Shown piece after piece: positions 43,616 through 55,115 of a stretch of 64,000 nucleotides of DNA. The DNA comes from Doryteuthis pealeii (taxonomy: Eukaryota > Mollusca > Cephalopoda > Myopsida > Loliginidae). The position numbers and the translations under genes are program-made. Positions within the stretch are counted from its first letter, which is position 1, and each line of letters opens with the position of its first letter. The DNA lies in the NCBI GenBank assembly GCA_023376005.1, contig CM042141.1, positions 94,414,985 through 94,478,984 of the forward strand, read 5' to 3'. Under the pieces are notes generated by a model. That model did no database searches, was not told the DNA's origin, and was given only the letters and a program-made list of their open reading frames with translations.

Positions 43616-44504
43616 CAAAAGTACTAAAAGTAAGTGAGAAGATGAGGACATTCCACATGACATCCAAAAGAGGAAGGGTCAAAGCTGATCCTGCAGAATA
43701 CACTACATTGAGTGGTAGATGTCATGTCATTCTTTATATATTCTTGTTTTTAAGTTGTTTATTTTTATTCTTCTTCTTTGTATTTTTTCTTTTCTTTATC
43801 TTTTTATTTGATTCTTATTATGTTTTATCCTTTATTAATATCTTTTATTTTTTAATAATTTTTTAATCAATTTTTTAATATATCATTCATTTTTATTTCT
43901 GTGCTGTGAAATATAAAAATGTTATAACTTGTTGAAATGAACATACAACTCTGACACGTGGTGTTGGACATAACATTTTATATATCACAGCACAGAAATA
44001 AGACAAGATACAATAACAATAAAATACATGTACATAAACATACAACAGTGGAGATTAAAGGACTGGAGAGTCCGTACATACAAAATCACTTACTAGTGAT
44101 GGGGGCCGAAGACCCCAGGAGAGTTACATAGCGTTGGGGCAGAAGCCCCCACTGAGAAGGGTGTGACAATGGTCTAACCCATGTGGTCGTTCCAGAAATT
44201 GTAGCTAAAAGAGGCTGGGAGTTTCAAAACCCACGCTTAAATACCAGACCTCCCTGGTGGCTGGCATGGAAACCCCGCAGGAAGATAACTCTTCCAGGCA
44301 AAGGGAAGATAATCCCAACACCCTTAATATATTTTTTATTTAGCTTTTCTCATGGATAATGAGAGGTAAAAAGATTTTGAAACCCCTCAAAATGAGGATT
44401 TTATTAAATTCTGGTCTCCATCAATTTTCTTTTATAAAAAACCATTCTGTCAGTCGGTCATTGTATAAACAAATATAGAGATAGAGAGACATGTTTGATT
44501 ATCA

Positions 44505-44770
44505 ACATAGGAAATGGACATGGCAAACTGGGTTCAAATCTTGGACAAGGCTGTTTGCATTTCACATAACATTAATACTCTTGGGAAAGGTATGAAACCA
44601 ACTATTCTACCTCCAGCTATGGATAAATAGTACGTCAGACTGGGCTCTTTAACAATGGTTAGGCAACCAGTCTAGGAAAAGGAAAACTCTGAATTCAAAC
44701 CTGTTACATTTTGCTTGAAAATTGACCTTGTATCACATCCTGCGAGTGTGGAGGGGTTGGTAAATATATG
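44505..44770 (+). repeat. tRNA-derived SINE, family B (with (CAGA)n tail)
   Basis: GGGTTCAAATCTTGGACAAG, CATAACATTAATACTCTTGG, CCAGTCTAGGAAAAGG and GGGGTTGGTAAATATATGCA, running into ACAGACAGACAG. Confidence 0.88.
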
Positions 44771-44874
44771 CATACAGACAGACAGACAGACAGACATATA
44801 GAATCTTTCTTTTATATCCATATAGATATTTGTCTATAGACTGATACTTTCTTTTGATAGTACAATACTTTATA

Positions 44875-44965
44875 ATCACAGGAAATGGACACAGTGAATT
44901 GGGTTCAAATCCTAGACAAGACTGTTTGCATTTCACATAGTGCTAATACTCTTGGGAAAGGTTTA
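44875..44965 (+). repeat. Family B SINE head fragment
   Basis: GGGTTCAAATCCTAGACAAG and CATAGTGCTAATACTCTTGG, then cut to a GAATTTAAATTTGTT piece. Confidence 0.8.
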
Positions 44966-44999
44966 TTGGGAATTTAAATTTGTTAAATTCAGCTTAAAA

Positions 45000-45530
45000 A
45001 ATTGATCTCAATACACACAAACAGACATATAGAATCTTTCTTTTATATATATATATTATTTGTCTATAAACTGATTCTTCCCTTTGATAATAAAATACTT
45101 GATTTTCACACAGATTTTCACTCCAACCACAAAGAATGGATATTAATATTATCTTCACAACAAACTAAAGTAGATGAAATATTTTTTGAAAAATCCATTA
45201 CCCATTCTTATTTGATAAGCAAATATTGATAATATTTAAGAATGTTTTCTTGAGAATTAGTTTTTCTTTCTTTTATATTTGAATGCAAATTTACCTTAAA
45301 CCAAATTTCTTTTATCTGTTCCATATAAATTTGACCTGTGAGTGCTTTTTGAAATCACTCATTTTGAAATTATTTTTCCTCAGAACAAAATGCTTACTTT
45401 GCACAGAGGACCTTTATCTCACTTTTGTAATTCTATTTCATTATTCTTGTCTTTATGTCAAGAATTGTAATTTAATGGAACACAGCATGTGTCTATGACC
45501 TGAAGAATCGAGGAGAATCTAGCTGTGTGT
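45000..45530. other. AT-rich spacer, no gene seen
   Basis: ORFs of 71-75 codons are AT-driven; no support. Confidence 0.5.
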
Positions 45531-45769
45531 TATTGTTGAATTTATTGAGAACTGCTGCTGCTGCTGCAATTTCTGTTTTTTTTTTCTTTTTTATCAAGTC
45601 AGCAAGGGGCTTTTATCTTTCTCAAGGCAGCTTCACTGGTATTCATTTATATTTATTGATGTCAAATCTTCTTATAAACGTGCAATGAGACATGCATTTA
45701 AAGCTTTAGGGTTAATTCAAAATAGTGTTAAGATGACACTTGAATATGAATATAATTCTTTATCATCAG

Positions 45770-46480
45770 GTCATGATGACAGCACAGATTCCCATGATTC
45801 TCTCCCCTTATCCATCCCTATCGGTCATCGCCCCTGAAAGGTCTTCCACACAGCATCCAGTAGTTGCACAGAGCTAATCAATGTAAATTTTTGCTGGTCA
45901 GTCCAATCTGGTGTGTTCATGTGCAAGTATCCACGGGAGAACGTCACTTCTGAGCTCGTCCTTGCTTCTCCAATGAGACATACATTTTAATCTTTAGGGT
46001 TAATTCAAAGTAGTGTTTAGATGATGCTAGACTATGAATATAATAAATCAGCTGCAGCAGCACCAGCAGCAGCACCAGCAGCATCATCATCATATCACGC
46101 TGACAGCACAGATTACCCTGACTCTCTCTCACCACCCATTCCTAGTGGTCATCGCCCCTGGAAGATCTCCACACAGCATCCAGAATCCACATAAACCTGA
46201 TTGATATAAGTATTTGCAGGTTGGTCCACTCTGGTGTGTCCGTGTGTAGGTGTCCAACATAAATTAAAAAAAAAAAAATTAGAACTCATCAACATCAGCA
46301 GGTTGTGCTGACAGCATGGATAGCCATGTCTCTCTCTTGCCATCCTTACCTATCAGTCATTGCCTCTGGAAGGTCTTCCACACAGCATCCAGTATCTGCA
46401 CAGAGCTGATCAATGTAAATCTTTGCTGGTCAGCCCAATCTGTTGTGTCCATGTGTAGGTATCCACAGGAGAATGTTACT
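45770..46480. repeat. Three-copy local repeat with (CAG)n
   Basis: Blocks GACAGCACAGATTCCC(A/T)GA, CATCGCCCCTGAAAGGTCTT, CCACACAGCATCCAG and TCAATGTAAATTTTTGCTGG recur at about 45778, 46100 and 46310. GTCCA-CTCTGGTGTGT follows each. A CAG/CAC triplet run sits at 46050-46092. A distant piece lies near 60880-60910 inverted. Not coding. Confidence 0.7.
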
Positions 46481-46678
46481 CCTTGCAACTCTACAGTTGT
46501 GTCCAACATGTCTTGTTCATCTTGGAAGGTTTGTGTGATAGGAGATAAGTGGCTGTACAGCTGCTTTTTGTGGAGTACTGCTTCCAGGAGTCATTCCAGA
46601 CAAATCACAGAAAATCAAAACAGATATCATTAGGTGTTATTTATTACCAATTGAAACTCTGTAACTAAAAATATGGGT

Positions 46679-46861
46679 TCCCACTAGATCTTCGACGTTA
46701 AGTAGCAATGATCCTGTTCAATACTTAGATGGGTGACCATTTAAGCAACAGCAGGTACTGTAAGCAAACTAAGATGACTTGATTTGGCATTAAATGACCT
46801 GAAAAGGAATGATATGGTGTCAAACCAACCAACCAACCAACCAACCAACCAACCAACCAAA
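46679..46861 (+). repeat. 5S-rRNA-derived SINE (SINE3-like)
   Basis: The head GACGTTAAGTAGCAATGATC, CTGTTCAATACTTAGATGGG, TGACC and GCAGGTACTGTAAGC is the internal-promoter half of 5S rRNA, decayed and lacking its 5' part. The tail TTTGGCATTAAATGACCT, GAAAAGGAATGATATGGTG and (ACCA)n at 46822-46861 is the same tail type as family E. It is not a functional 5S gene. Confidence 0.85.
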
Positions 46862-47475
46862 AATATGTAGCAGTTCAAGCACTTGTGGAATGTACTTAAA
46901 TGGAATGTAGAAACACTTGAGTATTGGGAGCTATACTCTAATCCTAGGAAAAAATTATCTGACATTTTGTTCCTAGATTCCGCAGATACTACACTGATCC
47001 TAGGCAGAAGTGCCAATCCATTTAGAAATTATCGGAACTATACGAGCTTAAACATTAATAGATGAAATGCAAGAATGTAAATCCTGAATACTTTAATATG
47101 AATGAAATGCAAATGAATTCTGTGCAGGTAGATAAAAAGTATTACCTAGGTGTACTTTAGTTTATTCTGGGTTCCTGTTCCATTTTTTGTGATTGAACAG
47201 CAGTGGTTTCTCTCTAAGACAAAATCAGAGATGCGAACATTAGCTAAATAATGGACTATTCCATTTTCATTATAAAGAAAGAACAGGGTTTTTGATAGTC
47301 AAGCTACAGTGGTATGTCCATTTGTAGTTGTCCATAGCATAAAGTATTTTGTGATTTGGTTGAAGTATTGCTAAACAATAAAGAAATATTTTGTTGTTCA
47401 TTTGAGATGCTTTTTCTTGGCTTATGTCAACTAAACAGGGAAATTGGGATGGTTTTATTTCTAATTTCATCATTG

Positions 47476-48660
47476 CTCTTCTTTTCATTCTCATCACTAT
47501 CCTTCTTTTTTTCCCCCCCAAAGGTTCATATCCTTGCTCTTCTTTTTCATTCTAATCACTACCCTTTTTCCCCCCCCAAAGGTTCATATCCTTGCTCTTC
47601 TTTTCATTCTCATCACTACCCTTCTTTCCCCCCCCCAAAGGTTCATATCCTTGCTCTTCTTTTCATTCTCATCACTACCCTTCTTCCCCCCCATATCCTT
47701 GCTCTTCTTTTCATTCTCATCACTACCCTTCTTCCCCCCCCCAAAGGTTGCTTTTCTTTTCATTCTCATCACTACCCTTCTTCCCCCCCCAAAGGTTCAT
47801 ATCCTTGGTTCTCATCACTACCCTTCTTCCCCCCCCCCCCCCCAAAGGTTCATATCCTTGCTCTTCTTTTCATTCTCATCACTACCCTTCTTCCCCCCCC
47901 AAAGGTTCATATCCTTTCTTTTTCATTCTCATCACTACCCTTCTTCCCCCCCCCAAAGGTTTATCCTTGCTCTTCTTTTTTCTCATCACTACCCTTCTTC
48001 CCCCCCAAAGTTCATATCCTTGCTCTTCTTTTCATTCTCATCACTACCCTTCTCCCCCCCCAAAGGTTCATATCCTTGCTCTTCTTTTCATCCACTCCCT
48101 TCCCCCCCCCTTCATATCCTTGCTCTTCTTTTCATTCTCATCACTACCTTCTTCCCCCCCCAAAGGTTCATATCCTTGCTTTCTTTTCATTCTCATCACT
48201 ACCCTTCTTCCCCCCCCAAAGGGTTCATATCCTTGCTCTTCTTTTCATTCTCATCACTACCCTTCTTCCCCCCCCCAAAGGTTCATATCCTTGCTCTTCT
48301 TTTCATTCTCATCACTACCCTTCTCCCCCCCCAAATTCTTTTCATTCTCATCACTACCTTCTTCCCCCCCAAAGGTTCATATGCCTTCTTTTCTTTTCAT
48401 TCTCATCACTACCCTTCTTCCCCCCCCCAAAGCTCTTCTTTTCATTCTCATTCACTACCCTTCCCCCCCCCAAAGGTTCATATTCCCCCCCAAAGGTTCA
48501 TATCCTTGCTCTTCTTTTCATTCTCATCACTACCTTCTTCCCCCCCAAAGGTTCATATCCTTGCTCTTCTTTTCTTCTCATCACTACTTCCCCCCAAGGT
48601 TCATATCCTTGCTCTTCTTTTCATTCTAATCACTACTCTTCTTTTTTTCTTTACAATTGT
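47476..48660 (+). repeat. ~57-bp minisatellite, about 22 units, with C-runs
   Basis: The unit is GGTTCATATCCTTGCTCTTC, TTTTCATTCTCATCACTACC, CTTC and a C-run of 6-14 followed by AAA. Units vary in length by internal deletion. All three plus frames are open for 345-461 codons (Pro/Ser/Phe/Leu-rich) because the unit has no stops. That, and indels that are not multiples of three, argue against a gene. The last unit grades into the older variant found at 54735-55115. Confidence 0.93.
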
Positions 48661-48707
48661 TCATATCCTTGCTCTTTTTTTTTGTTCTCATCCCTGCTCT
48701 CCTGTTT

Positions 48708-48810
48708 TTTGGTTTTATTGAATTACTTAAGGTTATTCTAAGGGTTTTACAAATAGTTATATACAGGGTGATTGAACAATACCTAAATATGTTCATGCAG
48801 TTATAATTTA
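48708..48810 (+). repeat. Repeat shared with 51440-51540
   Basis: TTTTATTGAATTACTT, AGGGTTTTACAAATAG, ATACAGGGTGATTGAACAAT and ACCTAAATATG recur at 51440-51540 with few changes. Confidence 0.7.
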
Positions 48811-48814
48811 TATA

Positions 48815-49290
48815 TAGATTAAATCAACTACAATATTAACTTAATATTAATACAGAGAAACTATTACAGAAACAAGGCAACAAAGAAATATTTTGTTGAT
48901 GTTTTCAGTTTTTTTTTATTGAGTTATGTCTATTATATTCTATACTATATGTTTTTTATGCCATTGTTTGAAACCAATTGGATTATCATATATTGAAGAC
49001 GGAATGGAAGGATTTGTTTATTTTAACTTTGATTGCTGTTATTTTTTTGATGGTTTTGATATTTAGATTTACACCCCCTCAGATTTTTTTACTTATCACC
49101 TGCAAGACTTGTTAATGTACGCTCAGCAAATAATAACATGTCTACACGCAATAGATTTCATAAACGCTAGAGAACTTTATTTTGGTCTGTTGTCAATCAA
49201 ACAAAAAGTAAATAGTAAAACATTTAAAACATTATCATCACCCTGTTGGTTAGGGTAGAAGAATATGCTGACTACGCCTCTACAGAGGGG
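48815..49290. other. AT-rich spacer, no gene seen
   Basis: No supported feature. Confidence 0.5.
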
Positions 49291-49299
49291 TAAAATCCC

Positions 49300-49850
49300 C
49301 CCCAATGGGGCCATCTGTTTGACATGTGTGGTGACCTGTGATACTTAAGGACGGAATCCTAGTGACTGAGCAGTCCATGACGTGCAACACTCTGGCCCTT
49401 ACCTGGGCTAGACGGGTAGTGGAAGAGGCCCCCTCCAATCAATCGGTTGGTCACGTCAAGCCCTAGCATCTATATGATTGTCCCAATCCTATTGTCCTTA
49501 TGGCAAATCCCTAACCCTTTTTATCATATATGTGCTAGAAGGCAGTAGCTAAGGGTCTTAGTGTCCTGGGTATGATGTTAAACTGTATCTAATGGTGAAG
49601 TTACAATTCTGGAGCTCTGGGAAGTTGAAGTATCCCTTCATCACCATTACTCCCAGGTCAACCCTGATATGGAGTGGTAGTACCTGTTAGGGACCCATCT
49701 ATAGGTTAAATAAAGAAAAAAATGAATTATAAAATGTGCTTAAAATTTTTTTAATACCCATCAAGAATGAAAGAAAATGTCTTTGGCATAAAATAACCTA
49801 ACAAAGGTTGACATGCCATAAAAACCAACCAACCAACCAACCAAACATAA
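49300..49850 (+). repeat. SINE family E, long form
   Basis: GGGGCCATCTGTTTGACATG, GACTGAGCAGTCCATGACG, GTGGTAGTACCTGTTAGGG, tail AACCTAACAAAGGTTGACAT and (ACCA)n ending near 49847. Confidence 0.85.
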
Positions 49851-49953
49851 ACAATACTGATTTCTGACACTTTCTCATCACTGGATTTTCAGCTTAGGAT
49901 CTGCGCCTACTTTCATTGATATTCTATCTCAGATACAGAAAAATATAAGGAAG

Positions 49954-50115
49954 GGACTGGTTTAGCTCAGTTAGTAGAGCATCCGCTTAGGAGCCAACAT
50001 TTTTCTGGGTTTGATACTGTTCCTTGCCAAATCAGTGCATGAATAACACAGCTTGGATATGAGCGATAAATTGGGGGAACTGATGGTAGGTATGTTGCTC
50101 CACCTCTGATGCAAA
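49954..50115 (+). repeat. tRNA-derived SINE, family A (5' half)
   Basis: GGACTGGTTTAGCTCAGTTA (A-box), GGGTTTGATACTG (B-box), CACAGCTTGGAT and TTGCTCCACCTCTGATGC. Confidence 0.82.
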
Positions 50116-50247
50116 ACAAAATAGAAAATAACATATACAAGATAAGTATGTCTAAGTCTATGAAACATACTTTCCAAATTGGTGCCTTAATGTTACATAC
50201 TCTTTGATTAGAGTTGCTATGTAACAGGAGTATTAATTTGTTTTGGT

Positions 50248-50505
50248 AGGGCCGGTTAGCTTGGTTGGTAGAGCATTTTCCTAGGAATTGCAAGGTTCTG
50301 GGTTCAATATCAGTCTATGCCAACTCAATATATTAGTAACACATCTTGAATAATCTGATCTGTGTGGTATAGCATCTGGGAGTTAATAGTAGGTGTGGCA
50401 TATCACCTCAGCAAAAAAAATCTCCCTGGTCTAGCACTAGTAAAAAGGAAATAGATTCACTTGCTGTTCAGCTGATACCGATAATAGGTCACTCTGCAGA
50501 CTTGT
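50248..50505 (+). repeat. tRNA-derived SINE, family A
   Basis: GGGCCGGTTAGCTTGGTTGG, GGTTCTGGGTTCAATATCAG, TCTCCCTGGTCTAGCACTAG and ATACCGATAATAGGTC. Confidence 0.85.
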
Positions 50506-50799
50506 TTACTCTTAGAATTAACAGTAGGTATATTAGTTGTCTAAACTCAGACAAAGAATTGACATTATTAATCTTTGCCTTGTTTTTTCTTTTCTTTTTC
50601 TTTTCATTTTATTGTTCTTTTTCTTTATAACATTTCACATTGTACAACACATTTAAGTTGTTTTTATATTCTACAACACACAAGGAAGTAAGCAGTCTGT
50701 ACCAGAAAAAAAAAAAAAACAGTTTCTGCTGAGATTTGAACTTAAGACTATCATGACTACTAGAACGAGTATATCACCTTTTATAAAAAAAGTAAAGTA

Positions 50800-51042
50800 A
50801 GTCGTCGGGTTGGCCTAAAGTCGGTATCAGCTAGACAGCGAGGGAGTCTATTCCCTTTTCACTAGCGCTAGACAAAGGAGATTATTTTTAGCGTCTGAGG
50901 TGGAGCGCCACACCTACCATCAGCTCCTCACTTTACCGCACAGATCCCTGTGCTACTCATACGCTGAGTTGGCGGGGCTGGTATCGAACCAGGAACCTTG
51001 TGATTCCTAGCCGAACACTCTACCGACTGAGCTAAGCCGGCC
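50800..51042 (-). repeat. tRNA-derived SINE, family A (well preserved)
   Basis: 3' end GTCGTCGGGTTGGCCTAAAG. Minus-strand head GGCCGGCTTAGCTCAGTCGG near 51042 and B-box GGTTCGATACCAGCC. Confidence 0.92.
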
Positions 51043-51049
51043 CTCTTTT

Positions 51050-51740
51050 ATAGTCTTTGATTATTATTGATATATTATACTCTTTGCGTGTATATTAGGA
51101 ATAAGTTGAATTACATTCTACAACACACTCAAGTTGTTTTTATATTCTACAACACACAATGAAGTAAGCAGTATGTACCAGAAATTTAGAATTAGCTTCT
51201 GCTGAGATTTGAACTTAAGACTATTATGGCTATTACAATGAGGTATAAACAAAAAATATAGTCTGATGTAAAACTTGGATGATGAAAAATATGTAAGGAG
51301 ACAAACATAATTGTCTTCCCTGAGATTGTAGGTGGGGCTTACCATGTCACATGTCCATTGGTCACACAACAATTCCTTGACCCTTGACCCTTTCTATTTT
51401 TAGCAACCTTATTTTGAAGGGTAAACACCACTCTGTTTGCTCTCCATGGTTTTATTGAATTGTTTCAATTATTGAAAGGGTTTTACAAAAATGGTGATAT
51501 ACAGGGTGCTTGAACAATACCTGAATATGTGGTTATAATTTCTTCAATAATTGTAATGATTTCCTCAATGGATATTTGTGTTTATTCATGAACATTAAAA
51601 CAGTAAGTTTGCTATTCTTATACATATGTTTGTTGAATAAATTTGATACTCTTTCAACTCAAACTTCCTTGGCTTATTCACTCTGAATGAATAAAGCTGG
51701 ATGGCAGAAGGACTTATAACTTAAACAGTTATGGTAGTTC
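51050..51740. other. Spacer with short duplicated blocks
   Basis: CTACAACACAC(A)CAAG and TCTGCTGAGATTTGAACTTA occur at both 50660-50740 and 51116-51215, so a segment was duplicated around the SINE at 50800-51042. No gene seen. Confidence 0.55.
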
Positions 51741-51744
51741 CAGA

Positions 51745-52775
51745 GTAATTTCATGTCAAATCATCCAGGTTATGTCACCCACTTTCTTCAATTTTTCTTC
51801 AATTTTGTCCAAATGTGGATTATATTAAAGTTAGCCAATCCTCAAATTTTGAACTTCCAATTTCAAAAATTGGTGGAGTTATGTTGATTTTTAACTCACC
51901 AAATTTAAGGGGTATTGCAAAAAAAATGGCGACTTTTTGTAATCTATTTTTGTCAGTAAAATAAGTTCTAGAGCTTCCCTACTCCCAAAAATTGGTTTAT
52001 AAAAGCATTTTAGCCCAAGGAATCCAAAAATGCTATAAAAAAAGTCTTAAAGTCAACCAATTTTAAGTTATTGATGATTTCTGATTTTTTCCTAGCAAGA
52101 CCAATATCCTGATGTGGCACATATATTGAAGATTATTCGTACCAAAAAGATAGTTTGATATTTGCTCAGAACCAAAGCTACAACATTTTGGAAAATTTAT
52201 TAAAATGTAGCTTTTCAATTTTTCTGAAATTTTGTGGAATATCTTAAAGTTAGCCAATCCCCAAAATTTGAGCTTCCAATTCCAAAAATTGGTGGAGTTA
52301 TGTTGATTCTAAAAATCGACATAACTCTGTAAATTTGGGTGGGGTATTGCGAAAAATTGGCGACTTTTTGTAATCTATTTTTGTCTGTAAAATGAGTTTG
52401 AGAGCTTTTCCACTCCCAAAAATTGGTTTCTAAGAGCCCAAGGAATCCAAAAATGCTGTCAAAAAGTCTTAAAGTTAACCAATTTTAAGTTATTAATGAT
52501 TTATGATTTGCAAAATTTTAACTGATATTGTAGCTTCAGTTCTGAACAAATATCAAACTATCTTTTTGATACAAATAAGATATTGATCTTGCTATGAAAA
52601 AACAAATTTGGAAAGCTAAAAATCGACATAACTCTGCCAATTTTTGGAATTGGAAGCTCAAATTTTGAATATTGTCTAATGTTAACATAGTCCACACCTG
52701 GAAAAAAATTCAGAAAAATTGAAGGGGTTGGGTGACAATTTCATTTTTTTTCTGGATGATTTGACATGGAATTAC
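51745..52775. mobile_element. MITE with GTAATTYCATGTCAAATC inverted ends (1.03 kb)
   Basis: Near-perfect inverted ends of at least 24 bp (GTAATT..CATGTCAAATCATC at both ends). Several inner inverted and direct copies of AATTTGAGCTTCCAATTCC and AAATTGGTGGAGTTATGT are present. It is longer than the 16-kb copy because a middle segment is duplicated (52190-52500 repeats 51860-52080). Confidence 0.85.
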
Positions 52776-52779
52776 CATC

Positions 52780-53450
52780 CCCCCAAAAAATGAACAGCCA
52801 TAAACACACCTAGTAATGGTTGCCATTGAAAATTCAGTATGGGTACCCTGGTTCACAAGCATTTTCAGGCACATTCTGGGAACTGTAAATAACCCCATCT
52901 GTCACAGATCTTAATGTGTAGTGCAGCTGGTATTCTTCTAAATTGCAGCATTTACTTTGCTATGTAATTGAGTAAGTGGGCCAGCACAAATGCCAGAGAA
53001 TATCTCCCATGTCAATATACTACCACCTTCAAATTTAACTGATTTTTTCCCCCATATTTAAGAAGCAATCTTTCACCTCTACACTATCTAACATATTGCT
53101 TGCTGTCAGAGCTAATCAAATTAAACTTTATTTTCATTGTGAAAGAACACTCTTGCCCAATTTTCATTGGTCCAGACAACATGTTCAATTGTAAAGGTTT
53201 TGCTTTTTGGTTCATTTTTTGGCTGCTGAAGAGGGATTTGACAATTGTGAGATTGTGCAACAAAGCCCTACTTGACATAAAGAAGGTGTTACTCTGTCTG
53301 CTGAGACATTTTCATGCAAAATTCTTCAGTTACCTGATATGTAATGTTCAATGCTTTATCAAAACTTTCTGTCATAGAGTCTTTCAATAACATGATTCTG
53401 CTGAGGAGTCATTTTACAGGAATTTTACATGTACATTTTTTTGTACATGT
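52780..53450. other. Spacer, no gene seen
   Basis: A 96-codon ORF (53100-53390) and shorter ones lack domain, repeat or splice support. Confidence 0.45.
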
Positions 53451-53452
53451 TT

Positions 53453-53692
53453 TTGGTTTAACTCAGTTGGTAGAGCGTCTGACCAGGAACCACAAGGTTC
53501 CGGGTTTGATACCAGCCCTCGCCAACTCAATGTATGAGTAGCACAGGGATTTGTGTGGTAAAGTGAGTAGCTGATGGTAGGTGTGTCACTCCACCTCAGA
53601 TGCCAAAACAATCTCCTTAGTCTTGCACTACTGAAAAAGGGATAGACTCCCTTCCTGTCTGGCTGATAGCGACTTTAGGCCACCCCAACTAC
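53453..53692 (+). repeat. tRNA-derived SINE, family A
   Basis: GGTTTAACTCAGTTGGTAGA, GGTTCCGGGTTTGATACCAG, CACAGGGATTTGTGTGG and GCGACTTTAGGCCACCCC. Confidence 0.9.
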
Positions 53693-53764
53693 TTTTTAGG
53701 TGTCTTAAAGCTTTAATTATTTGATCATATGAACCAGGAAACTTACATTGATCAGCTCTGTGTG

Positions 53765-54050
53765 GTTGGTTTGTTGGTTGGTTGTATTTTACAGCATGTC
53801 AACCCTTTTTGGGTTATTTTATGCCAAAGTTTTTTAATTCTTGATGAGTATACAAAATATTTTTTTAAGCTCATTTTTTTCCTTTTTAACCCATAGATGG
53901 GACCCTAACAGGTACTACCACTCAGGGTCAAAGTGGACCTGGGAGTTATGGTGATGAAGGGGTACTCCACACTCCCCAGAAGTCCAAAATTGGAACCTCA
54001 CCATTAGATGCAGTTTAACGTCATACCTAGGATATGTATGAGGGCGGACT
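53765..54050 (-). repeat. SINE, family E
   Basis: TTGGTTTGTTGGTTGGTTG tail end, CATGTCAACCCTTTTTGGGT, GGGACCCTAACAGGTACTAC and GGAACCTCACCATTAGATG. Confidence 0.85.
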
Positions 54051-54289
54051 GGAATGTTCATATCACATTACATATCTACTGTTGATGACTTTTTTGTGTG
54101 GAGGGGTTGGTAAATATGTATAATCAATAACATATAATATAAAACATGATGATATATAATATAATTAATATAATAATTATCATATAATTCCACTTCCTGG
54201 CCTCATAGTGGATTATAGCCAAACAGTCTGCCCTCAAAGTCAGTCAGTACCCAGCTGGATAATAACTGTCCACGAATCAGCATTTCATT

Positions 54290-54530
54290 GACTCCAAATA
54301 TGTGACACGCAAATACTGTTGCATCTGTGGTGGATGAATTTGGACTGCACCTGCGGTCTTGTCACCTGAGCACCAGTCGTTTCCCTTGGCATTTTGCCCT
54401 CAACAATATCATCAAGTGTGGTCTGGATGCTGCTGGTTTTTCCATACCACTGGAGCCACAAGTGGGATTGAGCCAAATCAGACAGCAAGAGACTAGATGG
54501 CATAATGGATTTTCTCTTCCAAGGTAGCAA
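54290..54530 (+). pseudogene. Retroelement zinc-knuckle/endonuclease-like fragment
   Basis: With a frameshift, the plus strand reads CCICGG, VVDEFGLHLRSC, FPWHFALNNIIKCGLDAAG, IPLEPQVGLSQIRQQETRWH and a closing stop. The order C-x-CG...VDxFGLHxxSC...RH-x-ALN-x-II...LEP-x-GLxRxDGxRPDG is a region I associate with retroelement proteins of invertebrates. It may be related to the CCHC plus PD-type endonuclease of some LINEs. The RPD equivalent here reads ETRWH, so the key acid is lost. Truncated both sides; not functional. Assignment is from recall of the pattern. Confidence 0.45.
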
Positions 54531-54734
54531 TTATCTTATATGTGATGCTACCTGTAGTGATAGATTCTCTAGGTTTAACTTGATTAAATTACTGATGGAT
54601 CTAGGCATCTTCATCAGGTAGGCTGAGGAACATGAACTGGCTAAATACAGATAAATTTCAGATTTCTTTTTGTACCTATTGCTGTTTAAATGTCCAGTGT
54701 CCAAGGTCCCTAAAGAGCTGCCCTACTCCATCTA

Positions 54735-55115
54735 ATTTGTTCTCATCACTGCTCTTCTTTTCATGCTCAACACTGCTCTTCTTTTTTGTTCATAATTGCT
54801 CATATCCTTGCTCTTCTTTTAGTTCCCATTACTGCTCTTCTTTTTGTTCTCATCTCTGCTCTTCTTTTTTTCTTCACAATTGTTCATATCCTTGCTCTTC
54901 TTTTTGTTCTCATCATTGCTCTTCTTTTCATGCTCAACACTGCTCTTCTTTTTTGTTCATAATTGCTCATATCCTTGCTCTTCTTTTCGTTCCCATTACT
55001 GCTCTTCTTTTTGTTCTCATCTCTGCTCTTCTTTTTTCTTCACAATTGTTCATATCCTTGCTCTTCTTTTCGTTCTCATCATTGCTCTACTTATTTCCTT
55101 TAAAATTTTTGCTCT
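54735..55115 (+). repeat. Minisatellite related to the 47.5-kb array
   Basis: Alternating TTGTTCTCATC(A/T)CTGCTC, TTCTTTTCATGCTCAACACT, CAATTGTTCATATCCTTGC and CTTCTTTT units. It lacks the C-runs and has a higher-order period of about 175 bp. Confidence 0.9.

Noticed and set aside
46679..46764. 5S rRNA gene
   Set aside because: Only the internal-promoter half is present, with several changes, and it is fused to a SINE tail.
47356..48741. 461-, 395- and 345-codon Pro/Ser/Phe/Leu ORFs
   Set aside because: All three frames are open because the 57-bp unit lacks stops. Unit indels shift the frame freely and there is no start, splice or domain support.
54595..54620. CTGATGA on the minus strand near 54612
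   Set aside because: No GAAA half within reach; chance match.
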